Made by a program: the position numbers and the translations under genes. The notes beneath the pieces are model-generated. The model ran no database searches. It was not told the origin of the DNA and was given only the letters and a program-made list of their open reading frames with translations. This document shows, one piece after another, positions 8,554 through 17,578 of a stretch of DNA of 64,000 bases; the stretch's first letter is position 1, and every line of letters starts with the position of its first letter. Origin of the DNA: Bradyrhizobium sp. CB82 (GTDB lineage: Bacteria; Pseudomonadota; Alphaproteobacteria; Rhizobiales; Xanthobacteraceae); NCBI RefSeq assembly GCF_029714405.1, contig NZ_CP121651.1, positions 806,001-870,000 on the forward strand, in the 5' to 3' direction.

Positions 8554-9073
8554 CTAGCCGCCGGTCCTCGTCGATTCGTAGAGGAACCATGACCGTCGCT
8601 CTGCTTCGTCGATCCACACCTCGATGAGGCTCGCGGTCGCAACGTCATTCTACTCTTCACAGACCGCGTACGTTTCCCGCAAAATCGTCGCGATCCGTCT
8701 GTTGTCCTCCGCCAGTTCGGCCAACATGTCTTGCGGCGTCACGTACGGCGCGTCGTTGTCCAGAATACGCTGGATACGATGAATATGTCCGATGGAGCGC
8801 GGGGTCGTTCCGCCCACCTTTACGGGCACGTTCAGCAATTACATCCGTTGTCCCGAAAATCTGAGCGGCGTGCTCGTCGGGCATCAGATGATAGTCCCGA
8901 AAGTGAGGTCCCGACATATGCCAGTGCAAGTTTTTTGTCTTCAGACAGAGCGCGAAAATGTCCGCCAGCAGCCCGGTCAGCGCAGCGGAAATATCCATAC
9001 TCGCGTCGGCACTCAAGTCCGCCGGTGTGCGAAATGGCGCGGTCTCGCGGATTGCGGGCGAGGTGCGGTGCAT
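8554..9073 (-). pseudogene. Dps ferritin-like protein, broken by a frameshift and a stop
   Basis: From ATG 9073, with GGAG upstream, the frame gives the N-terminal half of Dps, including the ferroxidase His and Asp region 'KTKNLHWHMSGPHFRDYH'. At about 8815-8821 one extra G shifts the frame. The following 'HIHRIQRILDNDAPYVTP' continues the Dps sequence in the next frame until TAG at 8652-8650, and the same frame then resumes 'DVATASLIEVWIDEAERR' to a final TAG at 8554. A normal Dps (DNA protection and iron storage in starvation) of about 170 residues would result if both lesions were repaired. The catalase gene beyond the IS630 element suggests an old oxidative-stress cluster. Confidence 0.85.
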
Positions 9074-9386
9074 TTCTCTAGCTCCATTCGAGTTACCAAT
9101 TTCGGGAGGCTTGAGCCCTTCCCGGCTGGATGAACCGCGCTGCTCCGCTTCGCTTTGATATCGTTGCCGATGATCGTACGAATCGATCGCCAGGACTGTC
9201 GCGCGAACAGAAACGTTGCCTGACCTCGGCCTCCGGACTGATACCAGCATTCGTTGCTGGCCGGGCAGAAGCACCGCCGCCCGGCCGGACCATCGCTAGC
9301 GGACGCTCAAGGCTCCGCTTTTGCGTGCCAGCAAACATCGCGAGCAGACCCTAAATGGGCGGTGCGAGGTGTATGACCGAGGAGCT

Positions 9387-10502
9387 CTAGTGTCCTGAAC
9401 CAGAAGTTCGCAACATCGCGTCGTGTTTTGCTGGGGCATTGTAACGGCAGAAGCGCTCGATGGACGCAAGGATGTCATCGGCGGATTTGGTCCATCGGAA
9501 CGGTTTGGGATCGGCGTTGTGTCGTTCGATGAACGAGGCGATGTCGGCCCTGAGGGCGGCTACGCTGCGATAGACGCCGCGCCTGATCTTATCGGTGAGG
9601 AGCGCGAAGAAGCGCTCGACTTGGTTGAGCCATGACGAACTGGTCGGGGTCAGGTGCACCTGCCAGCGCGGCCTTTTGGCCAACCATCTCCGGATCATTG
9701 GGGTCTTGTGCGTGACGTAATTGTCCATGACGAGATGGACGTCGAGTTCGCGTGGTACGGCAGCCTCGATCTCGTCCAGGAACTTGCGGAACTCGGCGGT
9801 GCGGTGGCGACCGTAGCACTTGCCAATGACCCGTCCGGTCGCAATATCGAGGGCGGCGAACAGCGATGTGGTGCCATGCCTTTTATAGTCATGGCTCCTT
9901 CGGGCCGCTTGGCCGGGACGTATCGGCAGCATCGGCTGGCTGCGGTCCAGCGCCTGGATTTGGGACTTCTCATCCACACAAAGAACGATGGCGTGCTCCG
10001 GCGGCGAGACGTAGAGGCCCACGACATCGCGCACTTTGGCCACAAAGTTCGGATCGGTCGAGAGCTTGAAAGTCTCCATCCGGTGCGGCTGGAGCCCGAA
10101 GGCCCGCCAGATGCGTTGTACCGTCGACACCGATAGGCCGCTGGCCTTCGCCATGTCGCGGGAGCTCCAATGAGTGGCGTTCTCAGGGCAACTCTCCAAC
10201 GTCCTCACGATCACGGCTTCGATGCGGGCATCGTCAATCGTGCGAGGCGCGCCGGAGCGCGGCTCGTCGTGCAGCCCGGCCACGCGCTGCTCAATAAAAC
10301 GCCGCCGCCACTTGCCTACCGTCTGCCGATCCAGCCCCAGCTTGGCCGCCACTTCCGTGTTCTGCCCGCTTTCCGCACAGGTCAGCACGATCCGGGCTCT
10401 CAGAGCCAGCGCCTGTGCCGTCTTCCGCCGCATCGTCAGCGACGTCAGTTCGGCCCGCTCATCATCGCTCAATGTCAGGGGAGCAAGTTGCTGGAAAGCC
10501 AT
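9387..10502 (-). CDS. IS630-family transposase
   Basis: 371 residues from ATG 10502; fifteen further in-frame residues upstream are probably not used. The N-terminal half has a winged helix-turn-helix with '[21 protein letters not shown]'. The DDE triad is visible as '[17 protein letters not shown]', '[13 protein letters not shown]' and '[15 protein letters not shown]'. The frame is uninterrupted, in contrast to the IS256 transposase at 2.3-3.5 kb, so this element may still move. Its stop codon falls in the left inverted repeat. Confidence 0.93.
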   Translation of the reverse strand: MAFQQLAPLTLSDDERAELTSLTMRRKTAQALALRARIVLTCAESGQNTEVAAKLGLDRQTVGKWRRRFIEQRVAGLHDEPRSGAPRTIDDARIEAVIVRTLESCPENATHWSSRDMAKASGLSVSTVQRIWRAFGLQPHRMETFKLSTDPNFVAKVRDVVGLYVSPPEHAIVLCVDEKSQIQALDRSQPMLPIRPGQAARRSHDYKRHGTTSLFAALDIATGRVIGKCYGRHRTAEFRKFLDEIEAAVPRELDVHLVMDNYVTHKTPMIRRWLAKRPRWQVHLTPTSSSWLNQVERFFALLTDKIRRGVYRSVAALRADIASFIERHNADPKPFRWTKSADDILASIERFCRYNAPAKHDAMLRTSGSGH

Positions 10503-10594
10503 TGGAGACTCCGTCGCCGTTTGCTTCCATCCTTGGCACAGCGACACGAATCTACTGCGAATCTATGATTGCGAACTTGTGACTCGGGACACTA
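9388..10594. mobile_element. IS630-family insertion sequence
   Basis: A single DDE transposase is bounded by 26-base imperfect inverted repeats, starting 'tagtgtcc' and ending 'aagttcgcaa' at the left (9388-9413), with the mirror copy at 10569-10594. About five positions differ. Both ends finish in TA, as expected for an element that targets and duplicates TA dinucleotides. The stop codon of the transposase is formed with the terminal TA. The element appears intact and lies between the broken dps and the catalase gene. Confidence 0.9.
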
Positions 10595-10655
10595 GCCGCG
10601 CGCCGTCAACAGCGTTGTTGGGGAACGAGGCCCACTTGGCTGCGATCATATTTCA

Positions 10656-12128
10656 TCACTCGGCGGCCCGCGCGGTCGGCAAATCGCTCGCCGCAAGTCC
10701 CATGCAAGTGGCAACGCCAATGCCGTAGTCGGGATCGGCGCGATAGAAATGCGCAGCCTGCCGCTTCACGATCTCCCTCGGCACACCTTCCATCGCCGCC
10801 TTTACATTGTCGAAGAGCCGCTCCCTCTCGTCGGTGCTCATCAGGCGGAACAAATCGCCAGCCTGGCGATAGTCGTCATTTCCGTCGCGATGGTTGTAGC
10901 GACCGGCGTCGCCCGCGAGCTTCAGCGGCGGCTCCTTGACGCTGGGATCCTGCGTCGGTCCGCCGAACGAATTTGGCTCGTAGTAGGCGTCCGGGTTCGG
11001 ATTGCCGGCAAATCGCATGGCGCCATCGGCATGATATGTATGTACCGGGCAGCGCGGCTTGTTGACCAGAAGCTGCTCGGCGTTGACGCCAACGCGATAA
11101 CGATGCGCATCCGCATAGCTGAAAATGCGCGCCTGCAGAACCTTGTCTGGCGAATGACCGATGCCGGGCACGACATTGGCCGGCGAGAGGGCCGCCTGTT
11201 CGACCTCGGCGAAATAGTTTTCGGGATTGCGGTTAAGCTCGAGAATGCCGACTTCGATCAACGGATAATCTTTGTGTGGCCAGATCTTAGTCAGGTCAAA
11301 CGGATTGTACCAGTGCTTGCCGACATCGCTCTCCGGCATCACCTGGATGTAGAATTTCCACTTCGGGAAATCGCGGCGCTCGATCGCCTCATAGAGGTCG
11401 CGCTGATGGGTCTCGCGGTCATGGGCGATTCTCTGGGCAGCTTCCGCATTGGTCCAGTTCTTGATGCCCTGCTGGGTCTTGAAGTGGAACTTGACCCAGT
11501 GACGTTCACCGGCCGCCTTGACGAAGGAATAGGTGTGCGAGCCGAAACCATCCATATGGCGGTAGCTTTGCGGTAAGCCGCGGTCCGACATCAGGATGGT
11601 GACCTGGTGCAGGCTTTCCGGCGACAGCGACCAGAAGTCCCACATCGCGGTGTTGGAGCGCAGATTGGTCTTGGGATGCCGCTTCTGGGTGTGAATGAAG
11701 TCGCGGAATTTTAGGGGATCGCGGACGAAGAACACGGGGGTGTTGTTGCCGACGATGTCCCAGTTGCCTTCCTCGGTGTAGCAACGTAGCGCAAAGCCGC
11801 GCACGTCGCGTTCGGCATCGGCAGCCCCGCGCTCGCCGGCGACGGTCGAGAAGCGCAGGAATGCCTCAGTCTTCTTGCCGATCGTCGAAAGCGCAGCAGC
11901 GCGGGTGTATTTGGTCACGTCATTCGTAACCGTCAGCGTTCCGTAGGCGCCGGAGCCCTTGGCGTGCACCGTGCGTTCCGGGATGCGCTCGCGATTCTGG
12001 TGCGCGAGAACTTCCAATAGGTGGAAGTCCTGCATCAGGACCGGGCCGAACGGCCCCGCGGTTAACGAGTTTTGGTTATCGGCGACCGGTGCGCCCGACG
12101 AGGTGGTGATAATCGGCGATTTATCCAT
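10656..12128 (-). CDS. katA: Monofunctional heme catalase (small-subunit type)
   Basis: 490 residues, the length of clade 3 small-subunit catalases that break down H2O2 to water and O2. The active-site His lies in '[15 protein letters not shown]', the distal Asn in '[16 protein letters not shown]', and the proximal heme Tyr in '[15 protein letters not shown]'. There is no signal peptide, so it is cytoplasmic. The 3' end is about 60 bases from the IS630 element. Upstream lies a 200-base spacer, then the relic end of the catabolic operon on the same strand. No OxyR site could be fixed by eye. Confidence 0.95.
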   Translation of the reverse strand: MDKSPIITTSSGAPVADNQNSLTAGPFGPVLMQDFHLLEVLAHQNRERIPERTVHAKGSGAYGTLTVTNDVTKYTRAAALSTIGKKTEAFLRFSTVAGERGAADAERDVRGFALRCYTEEGNWDIVGNNTPVFFVRDPLKFRDFIHTQKRHPKTNLRSNTAMWDFWSLSPESLHQVTILMSDRGLPQSYRHMDGFGSHTYSFVKAAGERHWVKFHFKTQQGIKNWTNAEAAQRIAHDRETHQRDLYEAIERRDFPKWKFYIQVMPESDVGKHWYNPFDLTKIWPHKDYPLIEVGILELNRNPENYFAEVEQAALSPANVVPGIGHSPDKVLQARIFSYADAHRYRVGVNAEQLLVNKPRCPVHTYHADGAMRFAGNPNPDAYYEPNSFGGPTQDPSVKEPPLKLAGDAGRYNHRDGNDDYRQAGDLFRLMSTDERERLFDNVKAAMEGVPREIVKRQAAHFYRADPDYGIGVATCMGLAASDLPTARAAE

Positions 12129-12329
12129 GAGCGTTCTCTTTCTCGGTGCTGTTTGGACTCAATCCCTGGTAACGGCACTTCTCCGTTTGATCGTTCTTCC
12201 AGAGAAACGCTTCGTTACCTCCATCCGCAGTCGTTTCGGGCATGGGCCTTCGTCGCTCGACAAGGTCACCTGCTGATAGGAGACTCGGTTGATCGCCGCG
12301 ACGTTGCGCCTGCACCAATCCATCGTTCG

Positions 12330-12690
12330 TTAGCGCGGTTTGGCGGTCCTCTTGAAGTCAGGCTTGCGCTCTTCTAGGAAAGCTCTGAGCGCCTCTCTTG
12401 CGTCTTCAGATCGAACCTTTGCACCGAACTGTTCGTTCTCGGCCTTCATCGTGGCCCTAATCTGCTCGAGAAATGGGCCGCTTCATGAGTCTCTGGCTTG
12501 CGGCAGCGCGTCCGCCGGCTTCGCTGCCAGCTTCCTGGCCGTCTCCGTCGCTCTATCCAGCACCTCATTGTCGGATACGACCTGGGTGACGAGACCGAAC
12601 TCCGATGGGACACGCAAGACGCTTCCAGCGTGTTCGGTAACGATCTCATCCATCGTCAGAGTTCCGGTCTCTGTCGTGAATTTCACTCCA
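12330..12690 (-). pseudogene. Enoyl-CoA hydratase relic (distal gene of operon copy A)
   Basis: Only the last third of a crotonase is left, in two frames. First comes 'EFGLVTQVVSDNEVLDRAT' with 'ARKLAAKPADAL', then after a frame change and lost bases 'MKAENEQFGAKVRSEDAREA' to 'FLEERKPDFKRTAKPR' and TAA at 12332-12330. These match 'ELGLAT...VPDQDLL' and 'MKAENEEFSAQVSSADAKEA' of the distal crotonase in operon copy B (38216-38997). The active-site half is missing, so the relic is dead. Copy B has an FMN reductase gene between this crotonase and the CoA-transferase; here that gene has been deleted. Confidence 0.8.
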
Positions 12691-12737
12691 AATCGAGGTT
12701 CGGAGGCGGCTCGCGCCGCCCCGACCGTGTCATCACG

Positions 12738-13964
12738 CTAGGCCGCATGTTCCCCTGCTTTCGGAATGGCGCCGCTCGCCCGCAAAGCATCAATTTCGGT
12801 CGCGCTGAACCCGAGTTGCTGAAGAACCTCCTCGTTGTGTTCTCCAATCTTTGGGGCCCGCTTCGCGGACACTTTGGCGACGCCATGCAACTGAATCGGA
12901 CTGCTGATCGTCGACGTCAGCTTGCCGCCGGCGCCGTCGAGCGGAACGATGATGTCATTCGCACGGAGCTGGGGATCGTTGATCACCTCTTGCGGCCCAC
13001 GCACCGCTCCGAACGTCACGTGAACGCCGTTAAACACCTTGTACCAATATGCCATCGGCTGCGAGCCGAACACTTCGTCGAAAATCGCCGTGAGCTCCGT
13101 CATGTTCGCCATCAGCTTCGCCGGGTCGGAGAACCGCGCATCCGCCAGGAGATCCGGTCGACCGATCGCCTTCGCCACGGCCTCCAGCTTATCAGGCGTG
13201 ACGATGAGAACGAACCAGGTATCATCCTTGGCGCGATAGACGTTCATCGCCGCATTCGCGGGATGCTTGCGATCGTGCAGGCCGAAGAATTTCGCCTCAC
13301 ACAGTGCGGCCTGGATCGAAACGCTTGCGGACCATACGCCTTCGGCAAGAAGCGAGGTCGTGACGTGCGCCCCATCGCCGGTGCGCTCGCGACGATAGAG
13401 GGCGGTGACGATCGCAGAATAGAGCCCAACCGCTGTGGCATTATCACCGCTCCCGGCCACCGGCCAGGTTGGCGGCGCGCCGGCATCGCGCGTCATCGAC
13501 AGCAATCCACTGCGTGCCCAGTACGACGTGATGTCAAAACCAGGGAGATTCGCATCCGGCCCCTTGTCGCCGAATCCCGTGATGTCCGCATAGATGAGCC
13601 GTGGATTCCACGGCACCACGTCCTCGTATTCCAGCTTCAGCTTTTTACGCGCAGGGTGCGGCGTGTTGACCACCATCACGTCCGCCCATTTGACCAACTT
13701 CTTGAGCACTTCAAGAGCGCTCGGCGACTTCAGATCAAGCGCCATACCCCGCTTGTTGCGATTGGCGAGATGCCAGGGGTAGGCATCGTCCGCGACCGGC
13801 TGCGGCGGCAAGTGGTTCGCGTGCCGCCACAGTTCGCCGCTCGGGGGCTCCACCTTGATGACGTCGGCGCCGAAGTCCGACAGGATGACCGCGGCGCTGG
13901 GGCCTGCGATGAAGCTCGCCAGATCCACCACTTTCAGTCCAGAAAAGATGTTGTCAGCGGACAT
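12738..13964 (-). CDS. Family III (CaiB/BaiF) CoA-transferase, copy A
   Basis: 408 residues from ATG 13964, preceded by GAGGAAGCAGAGA. The longer frame to 14099 runs into the broken hydrolase and is not used. The N-terminal 'GLKVVDLASFIAGPSAAVIL' and 'DVIKVEPPSGELWR' are typical of this family, and the catalytic Asp is expected in 'NLPGFDITSYWARSG'. The enzyme would move CoA from a donor thioester to a free acid, charging the operon's substrate. It has the same length as copy B at 36350-37576. Which acid is used cannot be read from sequence. Family III transferases next to glutaryl-CoA-dehydrogenase-like enzymes often act on glutarate, which is a reasonable but untested guess. Confidence 0.93.
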   Translation of the reverse strand: MSADNIFSGLKVVDLASFIAGPSAAVILSDFGADVIKVEPPSGELWRHANHLPPQPVADDAYPWHLANRNKRGMALDLKSPSALEVLKKLVKWADVMVVNTPHPARKKLKLEYEDVVPWNPRLIYADITGFGDKGPDANLPGFDITSYWARSGLLSMTRDAGAPPTWPVAGSGDNATAVGLYSAIVTALYRRERTGDGAHVTTSLLAEGVWSASVSIQAALCEAKFFGLHDRKHPANAAMNVYRAKDDTWFVLIVTPDKLEAVAKAIGRPDLLADARFSDPAKLMANMTELTAIFDEVFGSQPMAYWYKVFNGVHVTFGAVRGPQEVINDPQLRANDIIVPLDGAGGKLTSTISSPIQLHGVAKVSAKRAPKIGEHNEEVLQQLGFSATEIDALRASGAIPKAGEHAA

Positions 13965-13975
13965 TCTCTGCTTCC

Positions 13976-14362
13976 TCAGTGTTGTTGTGCGTGTTCGTTC
14001 GAGGGCCGGCTTGCGTGGGCGTCCAGGCGCTCTACCACGCTCGAGATCCAGCCGAGCAAGCGCGTCTGAATCTCGTGGCGGTTGATTTTCGTTGACCATC
14101 TCGTAGCGGGCCCCGGGAAATTCCCGAGATCCGAGGGAGAACGGGCTGTAAGCCCATGCCCGCGGTGGTCATTGCCATACACCGTCAAACCCACGGAAAT
14201 CAGCACGTCGATCGTGTCGATGTAGCGTCTCAGATGCTCGCCCATGCCATGCGCGATCTGGATCACGCCTCGCGTCGGTCCACGGCTATCCCAGCGCGCG
14301 CAAGAGACGCATAAGCCATCGTCGGCCGTCAGACGAAACTTGGCGCTGAGAATGGCAGCCAT
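13976..14362 (-). pseudogene. Alpha/beta hydrolase with a large internal deletion (copy A)
   Basis: The frame starts like the intact copy B hydrolase: 'QIAHGMGEHLRRYIDTIDVL' and 'VYGNDHRGHG'. After 'SPSDLGNFPG' it jumps to the C-terminal 'INRHEIQTRLLGWISSVVE'. About 190 residues, including the nucleophile elbow and the acid residue, are missing. Around the junction the next frame reads 'PGARYEMVNE', so a small indel accompanies the deletion. The remaining 128-residue product could not be a working hydrolase. It lies between the CoA-transferase and the enoyl-CoA hydratase, the same place as in copy B. Confidence 0.85.
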
Positions 14363-14389
14363 GCGGAGCTCTCCCGATCTGCGCGGACC

Positions 14390-15241
14390 TCACCGTCCGT
14401 GAAACTGCGGCGCGCGTTTCTCGAGAAAGGCGGAGATGCCTTCCTTCTTGTCTTCGGTGGCGCCGCAAATGCCGAAGAAGGACGCTTCCAGGGCAAGGCC
14501 TTCGCTTTGGCTGGTCTCCAGTCCCTTGTTCGCGGCGTCCAGCGAGAGCTTCACGGCAATCGGCGCGTTGGCCGCGATCTGTTTCAGGATGGCCTCGGCC
14601 CGGTCAATCAGACATGCCGCAGGAACGACCTCATTGACGAGGCCAATGCGATAGGCCTCCTGCGCGGAGATCGTCTCGCCCGTGAGGATCAGCTGCAACG
14701 CACGACCTTTACCCACCAGGCGCGGCAAGCGTTGCGTTCCGCCACCGCCGGGCAGCAGTCCCAGCTTCACTTCGGGCTGACCAAATCTGGCGTGCTCCGC
14801 CGCGATCCTCATCGTGCAAGCCATCGCCGTCTCGCAGCCACCGCCGAGCGCAAAGCCGTTGACCGCCGCAATCACCGGCTTGCCAAGGTTTTCGATGAGG
14901 TCCAGCACACCCTGCCCGAACCGGCTGGATTCCTCCGCCGCGTAGGCGTCGACATGTGCGAGCTCACTGATGTCGGCGCCGGCGATGAAAGCCTTGTCAC
15001 CAGCGCCGGTGAGAATCACGCCCAGCACGGACGCGTCGCCCTTTGCATCCTCGAATGCAGCCTTCAAATCGGTCCAGGTCGGCGTATTGAGCGCGTTGAG
15101 CACCTTTGGCCGACTGACCGTCACGTAGGCGATCGGACCCTTTTTTTCGTACCGAACGTTGGCAAGCGCCAGCGTCGCTCTGGGCAAGGCGCTGGGTGCC
15201 GTTGCAAGGGAAGGGGTAAGCGAAGCGGCTCCCGAAACCAT
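14390..15241 (-). CDS. Enoyl-CoA hydratase/isomerase (crotonase), copy A
   Basis: 283 residues from ATG 15241, which lies eight bases after AGGAG; an ATG two codons upstream is too close to that site. The oxyanion-hole segments are 'AFIAGADISEL' and 'GFALGGGCETAMAC', and both catalytic glutamates are present, in 'GGCE' and 'FGQPEVKLGLLPG'. It hydrates trans-2-enoyl-CoA to 3-hydroxyacyl-CoA, the step between the acyl-CoA dehydrogenase and the 3-hydroxyacyl-CoA dehydrogenase of the same operon. Compared with copy B (34575-35369) it carries an extra Ala/Ser/Thr/Pro-rich leader of some 20 residues before 'ALANV.YEKK'. No lesion is seen. Confidence 0.93.
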   Translation of the reverse strand: MVSGAASLTPSLATAPSALPRATLALANVRYEKKGPIAYVTVSRPKVLNALNTPTWTDLKAAFEDAKGDASVLGVILTGAGDKAFIAGADISELAHVDAYAAEESSRFGQGVLDLIENLGKPVIAAVNGFALGGGCETAMACTMRIAAEHARFGQPEVKLGLLPGGGGTQRLPRLVGKGRALQLILTGETISAQEAYRIGLVNEVVPAACLIDRAEAILKQIAANAPIAVKLSLDAANKGLETSQSEGLALEASFFGICGATEDKKEGISAFLEKRAPQFHGR

Positions 15242-15299
15242 GGTCATGTCTCCTGAATGGGGGGCGGCCGACGTCGATAGCGCCGGCTCCACCGAGATG

Positions 15300-16520
15300 T
15301 CACACGAAGGCGCCGTGACCGGTGATGGCCTTGCCGACGATCAGATTCTGCATCTGATACGTACCTTCGTAGGAGTAGAGTGCCTCCGCATCGGCAAAGA
15401 AGCGCCCAACGTTGTAGTCGGCAACAATGCCGTTACCGCCCAGGATCTCGCGGCCCCAAGCGACCGTCTCGCGTGACTTCGACGTGCAGAAAGCCTTCGC
15501 CAGCGCCGCATGATGGTCGCCGAGCTTGCCTTCATCGTCCATCTGCGCCAGGCGCAGCATCAGGCACTGACACGCCGTCACGTTGGCGAGCATCTTGGCG
15601 AGCAGATCCTGAATCAACTGGAACGAAGCGATCGGCTTCCCGAACTGCAGCCGCTCCTGGGCGTATTTAAGGGTTGCTTCGAATGCGCCCATCTGGATAC
15701 CGGTTGACTCCCAACCCACCATGTATCGCGTCATTCGGAGCACTCGAGCAGTGTCGCGGAACGAGTTGCCGCCTTGCAGGCGGTTCGCCTCAGGCACCCG
15801 CACGTCCTTCAGCGTAATCTGGCCGTTCTGGACCACTTTGAGCGCGATCTTGTGCTCGATCTTCTCTACGCTGAAGCCCGGTGTGGATTTGTTTTCGACG
15901 ATGAAGCCCTTGACCTGGTTGTCGGCGACATCGCGCGCCCAGATGATCGACAGATCACACCACGGCGCGTTACCGATCCACCGCTTCTGTCCATTGAGAA
16001 TCCAGGTGTCTCCTTCGCGCTTGGCAGTCGTGGTCAGTCCGCCGCTCGCCCCGGATCCCACCAAGGGCTCGGTGAGGCCGAAGCAGCCGATCTTTTCCCA
16101 GCGCGCCATCGGCGGCAGCCATTTCTGCTTCTGCTCTTCCGATCCATCGAGATAGATCGAGCCCATAGCCAGTCCGCTGTGCACTCCGAAGAACGTGCAA
16201 ATGGATGCGTCAACACGCGCCAGTTCCATCGCGACAAAGCCGAACAGCTTCTGACTCCCGCCCGCGCAGCCATACCCCTCGTAGCCAAGCCCACCGATGC
16301 CGAGATCATTGAACGACGGCAACAGTTCGAACGGAAACGCGTCATCGGCCCAATATTTGTTGATGATGGGCTGAACCTTGGTCTCCATGTAGGTCCGCAC
16401 CTTCCGGACGACCGCTTTCTCCTCGGAGGTGAGAAGATCGACCAGTTGGTAGAAGTCGCCATTCGGGACGGGTACTGGCTTTGGTGCTGCGGTCTTGCTT
16501 GCTGCGCTCGCTGTGGGCAT
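15300..16520 (-). CDS. Acyl-CoA dehydrogenase (GCDH/ACX4-like), copy A
   Basis: 406 residues from ATG 16520, with GAGGAGA upstream; the frame is open for 74 more codons that have no counterpart in copy B. FAD and acyl-CoA signatures are 'IGCFGLTEPLVGSGASGG' and 'GREILGGNGIVADYNVGR'; the catalytic Glu is in 'YSYEGTYQMQNLIVGKAITG'. The sequence falls in the glutaryl-CoA dehydrogenase / plant short-chain oxidase ACX4 branch, with 'LKVVQNGQITLKDV' and 'NSFRDTARVL' closest to the ACX4 form. It makes the 2,3-double bond in a short acyl-CoA. Whether it decarboxylates glutaryl-CoA cannot be decided by eye. Its length equals that of copy B at 33292-34512. Confidence 0.93.
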   Translation of the reverse strand: MPTASAASKTAAPKPVPVPNGDFYQLVDLLTSEEKAVVRKVRTYMETKVQPIINKYWADDAFPFELLPSFNDLGIGGLGYEGYGCAGGSQKLFGFVAMELARVDASICTFFGVHSGLAMGSIYLDGSEEQKQKWLPPMARWEKIGCFGLTEPLVGSGASGGLTTTAKREGDTWILNGQKRWIGNAPWCDLSIIWARDVADNQVKGFIVENKSTPGFSVEKIEHKIALKVVQNGQITLKDVRVPEANRLQGGNSFRDTARVLRMTRYMVGWESTGIQMGAFEATLKYAQERLQFGKPIASFQLIQDLLAKMLANVTACQCLMLRLAQMDDEGKLGDHHAALAKAFCTSKSRETVAWGREILGGNGIVADYNVGRFFADAEALYSYEGTYQMQNLIVGKAITGHGAFV

Positions 16521-16602
16521 TTGGGATCTCTCCTCGCTGCGGCTCGGAAGCCTGAAAGAGTTGACGGACGGGTTGGACGTATGAACGATCTCGCCAGGGG
16601 CC

Positions 16603-17577
16603 TCAGGCGACCGGCGCCCTCGATTTCGTTTGGTTCGAGGTAACCTGGTTGCGCAGCTCAAGCAGGCCGAGCAGGACTTCGTCGCGCTCTGCCGCAAGTT
16701 CGTCGATCGAGCGCGAGCCGACCTCGGCATGGACACCGTCAATCAGTTTCTTCTGAACCTCAGGCGTCAGCTGCGGAGAACCCAGCACCTTCCACCAGGC
16801 GGTCATGGGGCCGGTGAATTGCTGGAAGAAATGCTCGATGCCACCCTGGCCGCCGCCGAGATGATTGAGCAGCACCTGCCCCATGATGCCCCAGCGGAGA
16901 CCCGGGCCCCAGCATAATGCGGTGTCGACATCGGTGACGCTGACGACGCCCTCGGCGACGAGATGGTAGACCTCCCGCGCCAGCGCGGCCTGCAAACGGT
17001 TCGCAACGTGCCCAGGGACTTCTTTGTTCAGGCGGACAGTCCGCTTGCCGAGGCTCGTGTAGAACTCAGCGACGCGCTGGATCGTGCTCTCCGACGTCTT
17101 TACTCCGCCGACGATCTCGACCAGCGGGACCAGATGCGGCGGATTGAACGGGTGGCCGATCACGCAACGCTCCGGATGTTTTTCACACGCCGACTGGATC
17201 TCGCTCATGGTCAAGCCCGACGAGCTTGAGGCGATAATGACGCCGGGGTGCAGCAGCTCATCCAGTTGCCGATAAAGCGTCTTCTTGAAGTCGATCTTCT
17301 CGGGCCCATTTTCCTGGACTAGATCGGCATCCTTGACCGCGTCGGTGAGGACCGAAGTGAATGACATCCTGTTCTGAGAAGCACCGGATGCCAGGCCAAG
17401 CCGTTGCAGTGCGGGCCAGGCCGCTCCAACAAAGCGCTTCAATGCCGCTTCGGCGCCCGGCGCAACGTCTGTCGCTACCACGTCAAGGCCTTTGGCAAGG
17501 AAGAGCGCGGCCCAGCTTGCGCCGATGACGCCCGTGCCAATGATGGCAACTCGGCGAATGGGTTTGTCTTGCGACAT
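16603..17577 (-). CDS. 3-hydroxyacyl-CoA dehydrogenase family (lambda-crystallin type), copy A
   Basis: 324 residues from ATG 17577, one base after the stop of the beta-propeller gene and served by its terminal AAGGAGAAG. The Rossmann motif is 'VAIIGTGVIGASWAALFLAKG'; the active-site stretch is 'CVIGHPFNPPHLVPLVEIVGG' with His and Glu. This branch includes lambda-crystallin/L-gulonate dehydrogenase and L-carnitine dehydrogenase as well as true hydroxyacyl-CoA enzymes, so the substrate is open. The operon context (dehydrogenase, hydratase, CoA-transferase) favours a 3-hydroxyacyl-CoA or related 3-hydroxy acid. It pairs with copy B at 32113-33090. Confidence 0.9.
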   Translation of the reverse strand: MSQDKPIRRVAIIGTGVIGASWAALFLAKGLDVVATDVAPGAEAALKRFVGAAWPALQRLGLASGASQNRMSFTSVLTDAVKDADLVQENGPEKIDFKKTLYRQLDELLHPGVIIASSSSGLTMSEIQSACEKHPERCVIGHPFNPPHLVPLVEIVGGVKTSESTIQRVAEFYTSLGKRTVRLNKEVPGHVANRLQAALAREVYHLVAEGVVSVTDVDTALCWGPGLRWGIMGQVLLNHLGGGQGGIEHFFQQFTGPMTAWWKVLGSPQLTPEVQKKLIDGVHAEVGSRSIDELAAERDEVLLGLLELRNQVTSNQTKSRAPVA

Positions 17578-17578
17578 G

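Noticed and set aside
12498..14069. 523-codon open frame on the plus strand
   Set aside because: Antisense to the CoA-transferase and hydrolase relic; low-complexity Arg/His-rich product.
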